A DNA stretch of 64,000 bases from Galbitalea sp036271795 (GCA_036271795.1 DATAZY010000014.1:15122-79121); one strand, 5' to 3'; counted from the first letter of the stretch, positions 52,471 through 61,979 are shown. The notes: a model not told the origin generated them from the letters alone. Program-made: numbers and translations.

Positions 52471-53544
52471 GTGAGTTCCCCACGCGTTCGACTTCGTCCC
52501 GATATCGAGGCGCTCGAGCCATACCGCCAGGGCAAGGCCGCAGCCATCGACGCCTTCAAGCTGTCCTCAAACGAGAACCCGTTCGAGCCGCTGCCCGCGG
52601 TCCTCGAGGCCATCTCGAACGCGTCGATCAATCGATACCCGGATGGCACGGCCACCGCACTTCGTGTTCGCCTCGCCGAGCGCTATGGCGTGACGCAGCA
52701 CCAGGTCCAGGTTGGAGCAGGATCGGTAGCGGTTCTTGCGCAGCTCATCAGCGCCGCCTCTGGCCCGGGCGACGAGGTGCTGTACAGCTGGCGCAGCTTC
52801 GAGGCATACCCGGGACTCGTAACGGTGGCCGGCTCAACAAGCGTGACAGTACCGAATACTTCCGACCACCGGCATGACCTGCCCGCGATGGCTCGCGCAG
52901 TAACCGAGCGGACGCGCGTCATCCTGGTCTGCAGTCCGAACAATCCGACCAGCACGATTGTCACGCTGGACGAGTTCGAACGCTTCATGGCGCAGGTGCC
53001 ACCGACGGTCCTTGTCGTCCTGGATGAGGCGTATATCGAGTTCGTCACGAACCCGGACGCGGTCCGCGGCATCCCACTGCTGTCGAAATATCCAAACCTT
53101 GTCGTGCTGCACACTTTCTCTAAGGCCTATGGTCTCGCCGGCCTGCGGATCGGATACGCGGTCGGCCCGGAGTACGTCATGGATGCGGCGCGAGCGGCGG
53201 CCATCCCGCTGTCTGTCATTGAGCCGGCACAGCTTGCCGCGCTCGCATCCCTCGATCACGAGGACCAGCTGCTCGAGCGGGTCAACCGGATCGCGAGCCT
53301 CCGCGACGAGGTCTGGCAGTCGCTGGTCGACCAGGGCTGGGACGTTCCGCGGCCGAATGGCAATTTCGTGTGGCTCACGACGGGCGCAGCCACCGCAGAA
53401 GCACACGACATATTTGCCAGCCACGGCATCATCACCCGGGCACTCGGCGAGGGTCTTCGCATCACGATCGGTGAAGCGGGTTCTGTGGACAAACTCCTAA
53501 GAGCCGCGGCGGAGGTTATCCGAAACCTCCGAACTGCGCCCTGA
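52471..53544 (+). CDS. hisC: Histidinol-phosphate (or aromatic amino acid) aminotransferase
   Basis: 357 residues. Class II aminotransferase with the PLP lysine in HTFSKAYGLAGLRIGY, SNENPFEPLP near the start, and the CSPNNPTS motif. HisC and the aromatic AT (Pat) of actinobacteria are very close; an isolated copy away from the his operon, next to keto acid dehydrogenase genes, fits the aromatic form as well. It uses glutamate as amino donor. Confidence 0.82.
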   Translation: MSSPRVRLRPDIEALEPYRQGKAAAIDAFKLSSNENPFEPLPAVLEAISNASINRYPDGTATALRVRLAERYGVTQHQVQVGAGSVAVLAQLISAASGPGDEVLYSWRSFEAYPGLVTVAGSTSVTVPNTSDHRHDLPAMARAVTERTRVILVCSPNNPTSTIVTLDEFERFMAQVPPTVLVVLDEAYIEFVTNPDAVRGIPLLSKYPNLVVLHTFSKAYGLAGLRIGYAVGPEYVMDAARAAAIPLSVIEPAQLAALASLDHEDQLLERVNRIASLRDEVWQSLVDQGWDVPRPNGNFVWLTTGAATAEAHDIFASHGIITRALGEGLRITIGEAGSVDKLLRAAAEVIRNLRTAP

Positions 53545-53553
53545 TCGCACCGT

Positions 53554-53559
53554 TAGATT
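53554..53559 (+). promoter_or_regulatory. -10 element of the keto acid dehydrogenase operon
   Basis: TAGATT, 7 bases before the ATG at 53567, without a ribosome-binding sequence; a likely leaderless start only 10 bp after hisC. Confidence 0.55.
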
Positions 53560-53566
53560 GGGTTTC

Positions 53567-54691
53567 ATGTCCTACACCGAGGCGACGCTGCAACTGCTCT
53601 CCCCCGCAGGCGTCCTCGTCGAAAGCGACAGGACGGCCGAATACCTGCCCGTCATTGAGCAGCTGACAGATGCGGAGCTTCGCGAATTCCACCGCGTCAT
53701 GGTCCTCACTCGTGCGTTCGACATGGAGGGGACCAACCTGCAGCGGCAGGGTCAGATGGGACTCTGGGTGCCAAGCCTGGGCCAGGAGGGCGCCCAGGTC
53801 GGGTCCGGTTTTGCCATGCGACCGCAGGACCACATCTTCCCGTCCTACCGCGAGCACGCTGTGGGGATCATTCGCGGCCTCGACGTTCTCAATATTATCC
53901 GGCTGCTTCGCGGGTTGACCCACGGCGGCTGGACGGCCGCGGACAACGGCAACTTCCACATCTACACGATGGTGCTGGGTTCGCAGACGCTCCACGCGAC
54001 CGGCTACGCCATGGGGATCACGCTCGACGGCAAAGCCGGAACGGGAAACCCGGAAAGCGACGAGGCCGTCATCACCTACTTCGGCGACGGGTCCACCAGC
54101 CAGGGCGACGTCAACGAGGCGCTGGTGTTTGCGGCGAGTTACCAGACGCCCGAGCTGTTCTTTCTGCAGAACAACCAGTGGGCGATTTCGGTCCCGGTCT
54201 CGAAGCAGTCGCGTACTCCGCTCTACCTCCGGGCGGGCGGCTTCGGGATTCCCAGCGTCCAGATCGACGGCAACGACGTTCTCGTGAGCTACGCCGCATC
54301 CCGCAAATACCTGGAAGAGACACGGGCGGGCGGCGGCCCTCGCTTCATCGAGGCGCTGACCTACCGCATGGGCGCGCACACTTCGAGCGATGACCCGACG
54401 AAGTATCGATCCGACGAGGAGACCGCACACTGGGCGACCCTCGACCCCATCTCCCGTTTCGAGACCTACCTGCGTGGCAGGGGCGAGAGCGACGCATTCT
54501 TCGCGGAGCTGAAGGTCGAAGCGGCCGACTTCGCCGAGGACATCCGCAAGCGCACGGTCGAACTCGGCACTCCACCGGTCGGCGACATGTTCGACAATGT
54601 CTATTCAGAACCGCATCCGCTGATCGACGACCAGAAGGCCTGGCTCGCGAACTACGAGGCCGCGTTCGCGGAGTCGGAGGTCGGCGAGTGA
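53567..54691 (+). CDS. pdhA: Alpha-keto acid dehydrogenase E1 alpha subunit (PdhA-like)
   Basis: 374 residues from the ATG after TAGATT. Thiamine diphosphate-binding motif GDGSTSQGDVNEALVF, the FPSYREHAV substrate loop and the phosphorylation-loop region RMGAHTSSDDPTKYR match the PdhA/BkdA group. With E1 beta it decarboxylates pyruvate or branched-chain keto acids. Gram-positive actinobacteria normally use AceE for pyruvate, so a branched-chain role is a serious alternative. Confidence 0.88.
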   Translation: MSYTEATLQLLSPAGVLVESDRTAEYLPVIEQLTDAELREFHRVMVLTRAFDMEGTNLQRQGQMGLWVPSLGQEGAQVGSGFAMRPQDHIFPSYREHAVGIIRGLDVLNIIRLLRGLTHGGWTAADNGNFHIYTMVLGSQTLHATGYAMGITLDGKAGTGNPESDEAVITYFGDGSTSQGDVNEALVFAASYQTPELFFLQNNQWAISVPVSKQSRTPLYLRAGGFGIPSVQIDGNDVLVSYAASRKYLEETRAGGGPRFIEALTYRMGAHTSSDDPTKYRSDEETAHWATLDPISRFETYLRGRGESDAFFAELKVEAADFAEDIRKRTVELGTPPVGDMFDNVYSEPHPLIDDQKAWLANYEAAFAESEVGE

Positions 54692-55671
54692 GCGAGCTCG
54701 AGTCATTGCCGATGGCGAAAGCCCTGAACTCGGGACTGCGCCAGGCGATGCTGCACGACCAGAAGGTGATCCTGATGGGTGAGGACATCGGGCCGCTCGG
54801 CGGAGTCTTCCGGGTGACCGAAGGGCTCCAGGCGGAGTTCGGCGCGAATCGGGTGATGGATACGCCGCTTGCGGAGTCCGGGATCGTCGGCACCGCGATC
54901 GGGCTTGCCCTGCGCGGCTATCGCCCGGTGTGCGAGATCCAGTTCGACGGTTTCGTGTATCCGGCGTTCGACCAGATCACTTCGCAGCTGGCGAAGCTGA
55001 CCAACCGGCACGAGGGCGGCATCTCGATGCCGGTCGTGATTCGCATTCCGTACGGCGGCCACATCGGCGCGGTCGAACACCACCAGGAGAGCCCGGAGGC
55101 GTACTTCGCGCACACTCCCGGGCTTCGGGTTGTTAGTCCATCCACTCCGCACGACGCCTACTGGATGATCCAGGATGCGATTTCGAGCGACGACCCGGTC
55201 ATCTTCCTGGAGCCGAAGAGCAGGTACTGGCCCAAGGGCGACGTGGATACTGCCGAGCGCGGGCGGACGCTGCATTCGACTGCCGTCGCGCGCGAGGGCA
55301 CGGAGGTGACACTTCTCGGCCACGGCGCAATGGTGTCCGTACTGCTGCAGGCCGCGGAGATTGCCGCAGAAGAGGGCACCAGTGTTGAGGTGCTTGACCT
55401 GCGCTCCCTGTCGCCGATCGACTACGGGCCGATCCTCGAGTCTGTGCGCAAGACCGGCCGACTCGTTATTGCGCAGGAGGCTCCCGGCTCGGTGTCGGTC
55501 GGCTCTGAGATCGCGGCGACCGTTGCGGAGCGGGCCTTCTACTCGCTCGAATCGCCCGTGCTGCGGGTCTCCGGATTTGACACGCCATTTCCCCCCGCCA
55601 AGCTCGAAACCATTTACCTTCCAGACGCCGACCGGGTACTCGAGGCCGTCGACCGCGCTCTGGCGTACTAG
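54688..55671 (+). CDS. Alpha-keto acid dehydrogenase E1 beta subunit
   Basis: 327 residues from a GTG overlapping the alpha-subunit stop. Transketolase pyrimidine-binding domain with GEDIGPLGGVFRVTEGL and DTPLAESGIVG, and a C-terminal transketolase domain. Forms the alpha2-beta2 E1 enzyme. E1 beta, E2 and E1 alpha are in one operon; E3 is not in the window. Confidence 0.93.
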   Translation: MSELESLPMAKALNSGLRQAMLHDQKVILMGEDIGPLGGVFRVTEGLQAEFGANRVMDTPLAESGIVGTAIGLALRGYRPVCEIQFDGFVYPAFDQITSQLAKLTNRHEGGISMPVVIRIPYGGHIGAVEHHQESPEAYFAHTPGLRVVSPSTPHDAYWMIQDAISSDDPVIFLEPKSRYWPKGDVDTAERGRTLHSTAVAREGTEVTLLGHGAMVSVLLQAAEIAAEEGTSVEVLDLRSLSPIDYGPILESVRKTGRLVIAQEAPGSVSVGSEIAATVAERAFYSLESPVLRVSGFDTPFPPAKLETIYLPDADRVLEAVDRALAY

Positions 55672-55685
55672 GCGAAGGACACATC

Positions 55686-57017
55686 ATGGCTGATTCAGAA
55701 TTCCTGCTCCCGGATGTCGGCGAAGGTCTCACCGAGGCGGAGATCGTCGCCTGGAAGGTCAAGCCCGGTGACGTGGTCGAGATGAACCAGGTCCTGGTCG
55801 AAATCGAGACCGCCAAGTCTCTCGTCGAGCTGCCGTCGCCGTTCGCGGGAACGGTGTCCGCGCTGCTGGTCGAGGAGGGCCAGACGGTGGATGTCGGCAC
55901 CCCGATCATTTCGGTCGGTACCAGCGCGACACCGCAGGCCGTGACGCCCGCCGCGAAATCGGGCGCAGAGCCCTCATCCACCATCACCGACACGGCCGCG
56001 AGCATCACGGCCGAGGATAAGGCTCCGGCGAACCTGGTCGGCTACGGCGCTAAGGGTCACGTCAGTTCCCGCAGGCGCAAAGTCGACGGTGGCGCCGGCG
56101 CGGTGCCGGCTGTGCCGACACCAGCGCGACCGGCGTCGGTGCCTGCGGCAGCGGCATCCGCGGTGATCGCGAAGCCGCCGATTCGGAAACTGGCCAAAGA
56201 CCTCGATGTCAATCTGGCCGGACTCGTCGGTACGGGGCTCGCGGGCGAGATCACTCGCGACGACGTCATCCGGCACGCCCAGCAGGCGAGCCTGTTCCGC
56301 AATATCGAAACGCCGGAGTGGTCGCCGGAGCGCGAGGAGATCATCCCGGTCAAGGGGGTACGCAAGGCCATTGCCACGGCAATGGTGCAGAGCGCATTTA
56401 CCGCACCGCACGTTAGCGTGTTCGTCGACATCGACGCGACGCGCACCATGGAGTTCGTCGGCAGGCTGAAGGCTTCGGCCGACTTCGCCGGAATCCGGGT
56501 GTCACCGCTGCTGATCGTCGCGAAGGCTCTGATCTGGGCGGTGAGGCGTAACCCGACAGTCAACTCCTCGTGGTCGGACAAGGAGATCACGGTGCACCAC
56601 TATGTGAACCTCGGGATCGCGGCGGCGACGCCGCGCGGGCTGCTCGTTCCCAACATTAAGGACGCGCAGGAGCTCACGCTGCTACAACTCGCACAGGCGC
56701 TCGAGAACCTGACCATCACGGCGCGCGACGGCAAGACGCAGCCAGCCGAAATGGCCAACGGGACTATCACGATTACCAATGTCGGATCCTTCGGCATGGA
56801 CACGGGCACGCCCATCCTGAATCCGGGGGAAGCGGCGATTCTCGCCATGGGCACGATCAAGCAGAAGCCGTGGATCGTGGATGGCGAGGTCCGATCGCGG
56901 TTCGTGACCACGGTCGCTGGCAGCTTCGACCATCGCATCGTGGACGGGGATGTCGCGAGCCGCTTCGTCGCCGATGTCGCCAGCATCATCGAGGAGCCCG
57001 CGCTTCTCCTCGACTAG
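55686..57017 (+). CDS. Dihydrolipoamide acyltransferase (E2)
   Basis: 443 residues. One lipoyl domain (about 1-78) with the lipoylated Lys in ETAKSLVELPSP, a linker, an E3-binding domain (about 165-200, IRKLAKDLDVNLAGLVGTG), and the catalytic domain with SFDHRIVDGD near the C-terminus. It transfers the acyl group to CoA. A single lipoyl domain fits the branched-chain or B. subtilis-like forms. Confidence 0.93.
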   Translation: MADSEFLLPDVGEGLTEAEIVAWKVKPGDVVEMNQVLVEIETAKSLVELPSPFAGTVSALLVEEGQTVDVGTPIISVGTSATPQAVTPAAKSGAEPSSTITDTAASITAEDKAPANLVGYGAKGHVSSRRRKVDGGAGAVPAVPTPARPASVPAAAASAVIAKPPIRKLAKDLDVNLAGLVGTGLAGEITRDDVIRHAQQASLFRNIETPEWSPEREEIIPVKGVRKAIATAMVQSAFTAPHVSVFVDIDATRTMEFVGRLKASADFAGIRVSPLLIVAKALIWAVRRNPTVNSSWSDKEITVHHYVNLGIAAATPRGLLVPNIKDAQELTLLQLAQALENLTITARDGKTQPAEMANGTITITNVGSFGMDTGTPILNPGEAAILAMGTIKQKPWIVDGEVRSRFVTTVAGSFDHRIVDGDVASRFVADVASIIEEPALLLD

Positions 57018-57059
57018 ATGATTTGCGGACGGCACGTCGCTCTGACAGTATTGCGCTTG

Positions 57060-57971
57060 ATGAGAATGATTATCAGTACCATGTTGGCAGTCGTCGCGGT
57101 GCTTGCGCTCGCCGGATGTTCGTCCCCGGCATCCGCGAGCGACGGCAGAATCACCGCGGTCGGTGCGGAGAACCAGTACACCAGCGTGATCTCCCAGATC
57201 GGCGGGCGCTACGTCGATGCGACCTCGGTCATGAGTAACCCGAACACCGACCCCCATACGTTCGAGGCGAGCGCCCAGGTAGCGGCGAGCATCAGCAACG
57301 CGTCCCTGGTCGTCCAGAACGGACTCGGTTACGACAGCTTCATGACGAAGATCGAGTCGGCCTCGCCGAGTGCGACGCGGACAGTAATCACCGCCCAGAA
57401 GGTACTGGGCCTGCCGGACTCGACTCCCAACCCGCACCTCTGGTACTCGCCAGCGACGATGCCTGCGGTCGCTAAACGCATCGCCGCCGCACTGAGCGCG
57501 AAAGCGCCGGACCACCGCGCGTACTTCGCGGCTAACCTCGCAAAGTTCGACGCGTCGCTGAAGACCTGGACGGCCGCCATCGCCACCTTCAAGGCGGCGC
57601 ATCCATCGATCCCGGTCGCCACGACAGAGCCCGTCGCCGACTACCTGCTCGCGGCGGCAGGTACCAGGAACCTCACCCCGTGGGCGCTCCAGGCCGCCAT
57701 CATGAACGACACAGATCCCGCGCCGCAGGATGTTGCAATCCAGAACGGCCTGCTCACCGGAGGCCGGGTCAAGGTCTTTCTCTACAATCAGCAGGTGACC
57801 GATTCGATCACCGCAACCTACCTGAAGCTCGCTCGCGCCAACCACATTCCCGTCGTCGGTGTTTACGAGACGATGCCGACCGACGGCTACACCTACCAGT
57901 CCTGGATGGAGGCAGAACTGTCCGCCCTGGACAAGGCAGTGACAGCCGGCGTCTCGACCCAGCGGCTGTGA
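57060..57971 (+). CDS. znuA: Zinc/manganese ABC transporter solute-binding lipoprotein
   Basis: About 303 residues from the ATG at 57060; ATGs at 57066 and 57081 in the same frame are alternatives. The signal peptide ends with the lipobox LAGC. The cluster A-I fold has metal ligands in DPHTFE and NPHLWYSP. The third ligand region is TEPVADYLL rather than the common HDAFGYL. It catches zinc (or manganese) outside the membrane. The Zur-type operator overlaps the start codons. Confidence 0.88.
   Translation: MRMIISTMLAVVAVLALAGCSSPASASDGRITAVGAENQYTSVISQIGGRYVDATSVMSNPNTDPHTFEASAQVAASISNASLVVQNGLGYDSFMTKIESASPSATRTVITAQKVLGLPDSTPNPHLWYSPATMPAVAKRIAAALSAKAPDHRAYFAANLAKFDASLKTWTAAIATFKAAHPSIPVATTEPVADYLLAAAGTRNLTPWALQAAIMNDTDPAPQDVAIQNGLLTGGRVKVFLYNQQVTDSITATYLKLARANHIPVVGVYETMPTDGYTYQSWMEAELSALDKAVTAGVSTQRL
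57061..57075. promoter_or_regulatory. Zur operator
   Basis: TGAGAATGATTATCA is a near-palindrome of the TGAnAATnATTnTCA type recognised by actinobacterial Zur. It overlaps the first codons of znuA. The zur gene is the last of the same cluster, so repression by zinc-bound Zur is the likely control. Confidence 0.8.
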
Positions 57972-58783
57972 TGAGCGCAGCGTCTCGAGGATCGACCGCC
58001 ACTCCCGTCCTCGACGTGAGCGGTGTCGGCGTCGCGCTCTCCGGGCGACGTATCCTTCACGACGTCACGTTTTCCGTGGCGCCGGGCGAATTCGTGGGAC
58101 TCATCGGCTCGAATGGCGCGGGCAAGACGACACTGCTCCGGGTGATCCTCGGGCTCCAGCACTCGACATCCGGAACCGTGTCATTCGACGGCAAACAGCG
58201 CGAGCACCACGGCGGGGTCATCGGCTATCTGCCGCAGAAGGTCGCGCTTGATCCCGACCTGCCGCTGCGTTCCCGGGATGTCGTGGCGCTCGGTCTCGAC
58301 GGCCAAAAGCTCGGCATCCCGTTGCCGTCGGCGCGGCGTCGACGGCTCGTCGATGACGTGCTCGCGGCCGTCGATGCGAGCGAGTTCGCTGATACCCGCA
58401 TCGGACTGCTGTCGGGCGGACAGCAACAGCGGGTTCTGATCGCGCACGCTCTCGTTAGCTCGCCGCGCCTGCTGCTGCTCGACGAGCCGCTGGCGAACCT
58501 TGACATCCGCAGTGCCCAGGAGATCGTCGACCTCCTTGCCCGCGTCGGCCGCGAGCGCGGGGTCGCCGTGCTGCTCTCGGCGCACGACCTCAACCCGCTG
58601 CTGCCCGTCATGGATCGCATCGTCTACCTCGCGGATGGCCGTGCCGTGAGCGGTACGACGGACGAAGTCGTCCAGACCGACGTCCTCACGAAGTTGTACG
58701 GCCGGCGCGTCGACGTGTTGCGGGTCGAGGGCAGGGTCCTGGTGGTCGCCGGCCCGGATGACGATCACGGGCACGACGCATGA
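57971..58783 (+). CDS. znuC: Zinc ABC transporter ATP-binding protein
   Basis: 270 residues from the ATG overlapping the znuA stop. Walker A GSNGAGKTT, signature LSGGQQQR, Walker B LLLLDEPLANLD and the H-loop SAHD are complete. The C-terminus ends with the His/Asp-rich DDDHGHDA, which could bind metal. Drives the importer. Confidence 0.93.
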   Translation: MSAASRGSTATPVLDVSGVGVALSGRRILHDVTFSVAPGEFVGLIGSNGAGKTTLLRVILGLQHSTSGTVSFDGKQREHHGGVIGYLPQKVALDPDLPLRSRDVVALGLDGQKLGIPLPSARRRRLVDDVLAAVDASEFADTRIGLLSGGQQQRVLIAHALVSSPRLLLLDEPLANLDIRSAQEIVDLLARVGRERGVAVLLSAHDLNPLLPVMDRIVYLADGRAVSGTTDEVVQTDVLTKLYGRRVDVLRVEGRVLVVAGPDDDHGHDA

Positions 58784-59640
58784 CCGGATTCTTCGACAGC
58801 GCCCCAGTTCAGCTCGCTCTCGTCGTCGGGACGCTCGTCGCTGCGGTCTCCGCTCTCGTCGGCGTGTTCACGGTGCTTCGCCGCCAGTCCTTCGCGGGCC
58901 ACGCGCTCGCCGACCTCGGTGCCGTCGGCGGTTCGGCGGCCTTCCTACTCGGCATCCCCCAACTGGTTGGGTTCGTCGGCGCGGGCGTCCTCGCGGCCGG
59001 CCTCATGGAACTTGTGGGCATCAAGCGCGTTCAGGGGCGCGATGTCGCGACCGGGATCGTCTTCGGGCTGGGACTCGGCCTCACCGCACTCTTCCTCTAC
59101 CTCGATACCCAGCACTCCGGAACGAGCAACGCGGCGATCTCGGTACTGTTCGGGTCGCTGTTCGTGATCGATGCAGGCGTGTTGCCTCTGGTCGTCGCGC
59201 TCAGCGTGGTTGCCTGCCTGATCGTCGTGGTCTTCTACCGCTGGATGCTCGTGGACTCACTCAGCCAGGATCTGGCGGCGGTTCGTGGGATCCCGGTGCG
59301 GGTGACTGGCATCCTGTTTCTGGTGGCGCTCGCGCTCGCGGTCGAACTGTCGGCGCTGACCATCGGCGCGGTGCTGTCGACCGCGCTGCTCATCGCGCCG
59401 GCTGCTGCGGCGCTGCGGCTGACGCGACGCGTCGGGTTCGCCATCCTGATCGCCGTCGGAATCGGAGTCGGTTCGACCTGGCTGGGCATCCTCATCTCCT
59501 ACGACAGCTACTCGTGGTTTGCGGGCGCGCACAGCTGGCCGGTGAGTTTCTGCATTGTCGCGGTCGCGTTTGTCGCCTACCTGCTCTCCGGGATTGCCGT
59601 CCCGATTGCCGCGCGTCGACAGGTGGCGCATGTTCTCTGA
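58780..59640 (+). CDS. znuB: Zinc ABC transporter permease 1
   Basis: 286 residues with eight or nine membrane helices of the ABC-3 family (QSFAGHALADLGAVGGSAAFLLG, LIAPAAAALRL). Forms the membrane channel with the second permease. Overlaps znuC by 4 bases. Confidence 0.9.
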   Translation: MTGFFDSAPVQLALVVGTLVAAVSALVGVFTVLRRQSFAGHALADLGAVGGSAAFLLGIPQLVGFVGAGVLAAGLMELVGIKRVQGRDVATGIVFGLGLGLTALFLYLDTQHSGTSNAAISVLFGSLFVIDAGVLPLVVALSVVACLIVVVFYRWMLVDSLSQDLAAVRGIPVRVTGILFLVALALAVELSALTIGAVLSTALLIAPAAAALRLTRRVGFAILIAVGIGVGSTWLGILISYDSYSWFAGAHSWPVSFCIVAVAFVAYLLSGIAVPIAARRQVAHVL

Positions 59641-60430
59641 CTTCCTGATCAACACCTGGATCACGGCGAGCGTTGTCGCGGTCGTGGCCGGCCTGGTCGG
59701 CTTCTTTGTCGTGCTTCGCGGGTCGTCGTTCCTCGCCCACGCGCTCCCGCACGGCGCGTTCGCGGGGGCGGCCGGCGCCACGCTCCTCGGGCTCGATCCC
59801 ATCCTCGGGATGGGAGTATTCGCCGTCGGTGGTGCGCTCGCGGTCTCGACTCTCGGCCGGCGTGGTCGCAATGACGTCGTCATCGCGTTGTCTCTCGTCG
59901 TCATGCTGGGCTTTGGGGCGCTGTTCCTGAGTCTCGGTAATCAGTATTCGGCCGAGGTATTCGCTCTTCTGTTCGGGCAGATCTTGGGAGTGAGTTCCGC
60001 GGAAGTACTGCCCATCCTGTTACTCGGCGTGCTGTGCATTGTCGCGATCGTCGTGGGCTATCGCCCACTGCTGCTTACGTCAGTGCTGCCGGAGCAGGCT
60101 GCGGCGCGCGGAATCAGCGATTTCGGAATGTCCGTGTTCTTCGCGGTGGTTGTTGCGCTCGCCACGACGATGAGCGTTCCCATTGTCGGCGCGCTCCTCA
60201 TGTTCAGCCTGCTCGTCGGACCGCCCGCCGCCGCGCGCCTGTTCAGTCCAGATCCAATGCGGGCGATCCCGCTCTCGATCGGACTCGCTCTGGTCACGGT
60301 CTGGGTTTCGATCGCCGCGGCATACCTGACGAGCCTGCCCGTCGGGTTCTTCGTGACCGCGGTGAGCGCACTATTGTACGGAGCCGGTCGTGGCTGGTTC
60401 ACGATCAATACTCGCCGAGCGGCGGCGTAG
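59630..60430 (+). CDS. Zinc ABC transporter permease 2
   Basis: 266 residues from the ATG at 59630, preceded by AGGTGG; the longer frame upstream lies in permease 1. ABC-3 family with SSFLAHALPHGAFAGAAGATLLG and LLVGPPAAARL. Related to but distinct from permease 1, so the importer may use a heterodimer. Overlaps permease 1 by 11 bases. Confidence 0.9.
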   Translation: MFSDFLINTWITASVVAVVAGLVGFFVVLRGSSFLAHALPHGAFAGAAGATLLGLDPILGMGVFAVGGALAVSTLGRRGRNDVVIALSLVVMLGFGALFLSLGNQYSAEVFALLFGQILGVSSAEVLPILLLGVLCIVAIVVGYRPLLLTSVLPEQAAARGISDFGMSVFFAVVVALATTMSVPIVGALLMFSLLVGPPAAARLFSPDPMRAIPLSIGLALVTVWVSIAAAYLTSLPVGFFVTAVSALLYGAGRGWFTINTRRAAA

Positions 60431-60451
60431 CGTGGACGCGGAGGAGTCGAG

Positions 60452-60844
60452 ATGGTGACCAAGCGGGCGACCTGGCAGCGTGAGGCGGTGCGGGACGCCC
60501 TGTCAATGTCAGAAGGATTCGTGAGTGCGCAGTCGCTGCATTCGCACCTGCGCGACGTTGGATCGCCGATCGGTCTCGCTACCGTTTACCGGGCGCTCGC
60601 CGACCTGGCGCTCGAGGGTGAGGCCGATTCGCTCCAGCAGGAGGGCGAGAGCCTCTATCGCGCCTGCACCCCGGGCAGTCATCACCACCACCTCATCTGC
60701 CGGAACTGCGGCCTCACCGTCGAGATCGAGGCGGATGCCGTTGAGGCGTGGGCGGCATCCGTTGCGGCGGATCACGGTTTCACCCAGCCCAGTCATGTCG
60801 TCGACGTCTTCGGCCTCTGTGCCAAGTGCCGCGCGGGCAGCTAA
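60452..60844 (+). CDS. zur: Fur-family zinc uptake regulator Zur
   Basis: 130 residues, GGAGGAG before the ATG. A winged helix (GLATVYRALADLA as recognition helix) is followed by a dimerisation domain with HHHHLICRNC and LCAKC, the structural zinc cysteines, and regulatory histidines. Position after a zinc importer with a matching operator supports Zur rather than Fur. It probably represses znuA and other zinc genes. Confidence 0.9.
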   Translation: MVTKRATWQREAVRDALSMSEGFVSAQSLHSHLRDVGSPIGLATVYRALADLALEGEADSLQQEGESLYRACTPGSHHHHLICRNCGLTVEIEADAVEAWAASVAADHGFTQPSHVVDVFGLCAKCRAGS

Positions 60845-60925
60845 CTAGGACAAATTCATCGAAAAAAACGAACGCGCAGACATCCATGCCGCCGTTTATT
60901 TCGGGAGACGGGCAATTCCACTCTG

Positions 60926-61834
60926 CTAGGCGTGGGTCTCGTGCTCGTGATCGCTGTGAACGGCACGCTCGAGCTGGAAGGTCGAGTGTTCGACGGCGAC
61001 CGAGAAGTGCTCGGCGACGCAGGCCTGAAGGTCGTCCAGGATCTGCGAGGTATGACCGTCGTAGAAGCATTCATCGTCGACGACGACGTGCGCAGTGAGC
61101 ACGGGAAGTCCCGTCGCGATCTGCGTCGCATGCAGGTCGTGGACCGCGCGCACGTGCGGCTGTTCGAGGAGATGCTTGCGCACCGAGTTTAGATCCAGTC
61201 CGCGCGGTGTCGATTCGAGGAGCACGTCGATCGTCTCGCGCAACAGGAGAAGGCTTCTTGGCAGGATGAGCGCACCGATCACGAGCGCGGCGACTGCATC
61301 CGCCCTCGTCCAGCCGGTCAACGCGATGACGAGCGCGGCGGCGATGACGGACAGCGAACCGAGGGCGTCGTTGGCGACCTCCAGAAATGCAGCGCGAAGG
61401 TTGAAGTTCGCGCGGCGTTGCCCACGGAGGACCAATAGCGCGGCAATGTTGCCGGCGAGGCCGATGACGCCGAAGACCAGGAGCTGGTTTGACGCAATCG
61501 CGGCGGGAACAACAAGGCGGTGGATGCCCTCCACGAGAACAAAGAGTCCAACGGCGAGCAGGACAGAGGCCTGTGCGGTTGCCGCGAGAACCTCCGCTCG
61601 CCCGTAACCCCAGGTGCGGCGGGAGTTGGGCGGTCGCCGAGCAAGACCCGCGGCGGCAAGGGCAACGGCGAGCCCACCCGCATCCGTGGCGAGATGACCG
61701 GCATCGACCACGAGGGCGAGACTGCCGGTCAGGATCGCGCCGAGGATCTCGGCCAGCAGGATGCCGACGCTGATGCAGAGCGCGGCGGTGAGACGGCCCC
61801 GTCCGGTCCCGCCCTCGCCGTGATCGTGTGCCAT
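60926..61834 (-). CDS. Cation diffusion facilitator (zinc efflux)
   Basis: 302 residues. Six membrane helices with the metal-site motif DAGHLATD in helix 2 and EVANDALGS in helix 5, where many members have His instead of Glu. The C-terminal cytoplasmic domain is rich in His (HSDHEHETHA). It exports Zn or related ions by proton exchange. It converges with zur, placing uptake, sensing and efflux together. Confidence 0.9.
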   Translation of the reverse strand: MAHDHGEGGTGRGRLTAALCISVGILLAEILGAILTGSLALVVDAGHLATDAGGLAVALAAAGLARRPPNSRRTWGYGRAEVLAATAQASVLLAVGLFVLVEGIHRLVVPAAIASNQLLVFGVIGLAGNIAALLVLRGQRRANFNLRAAFLEVANDALGSLSVIAAALVIALTGWTRADAVAALVIGALILPRSLLLLRETIDVLLESTPRGLDLNSVRKHLLEQPHVRAVHDLHATQIATGLPVLTAHVVVDDECFYDGHTSQILDDLQACVAEHFSVAVEHSTFQLERAVHSDHEHETHA

Positions 61835-61979
61835 GAAATCAGGCTACTCGTGCGCTTGCGAGGGGACTGGGATGCCCCCAATTCGGGTCGATCTCGTTTG
61901 CAATCCGTCGTCGCGAATATTCTGGGGCGATCAGTGGACCGCTAGGGGGGATCACTGCGTCAATCTCCGGGGGGAAGAA

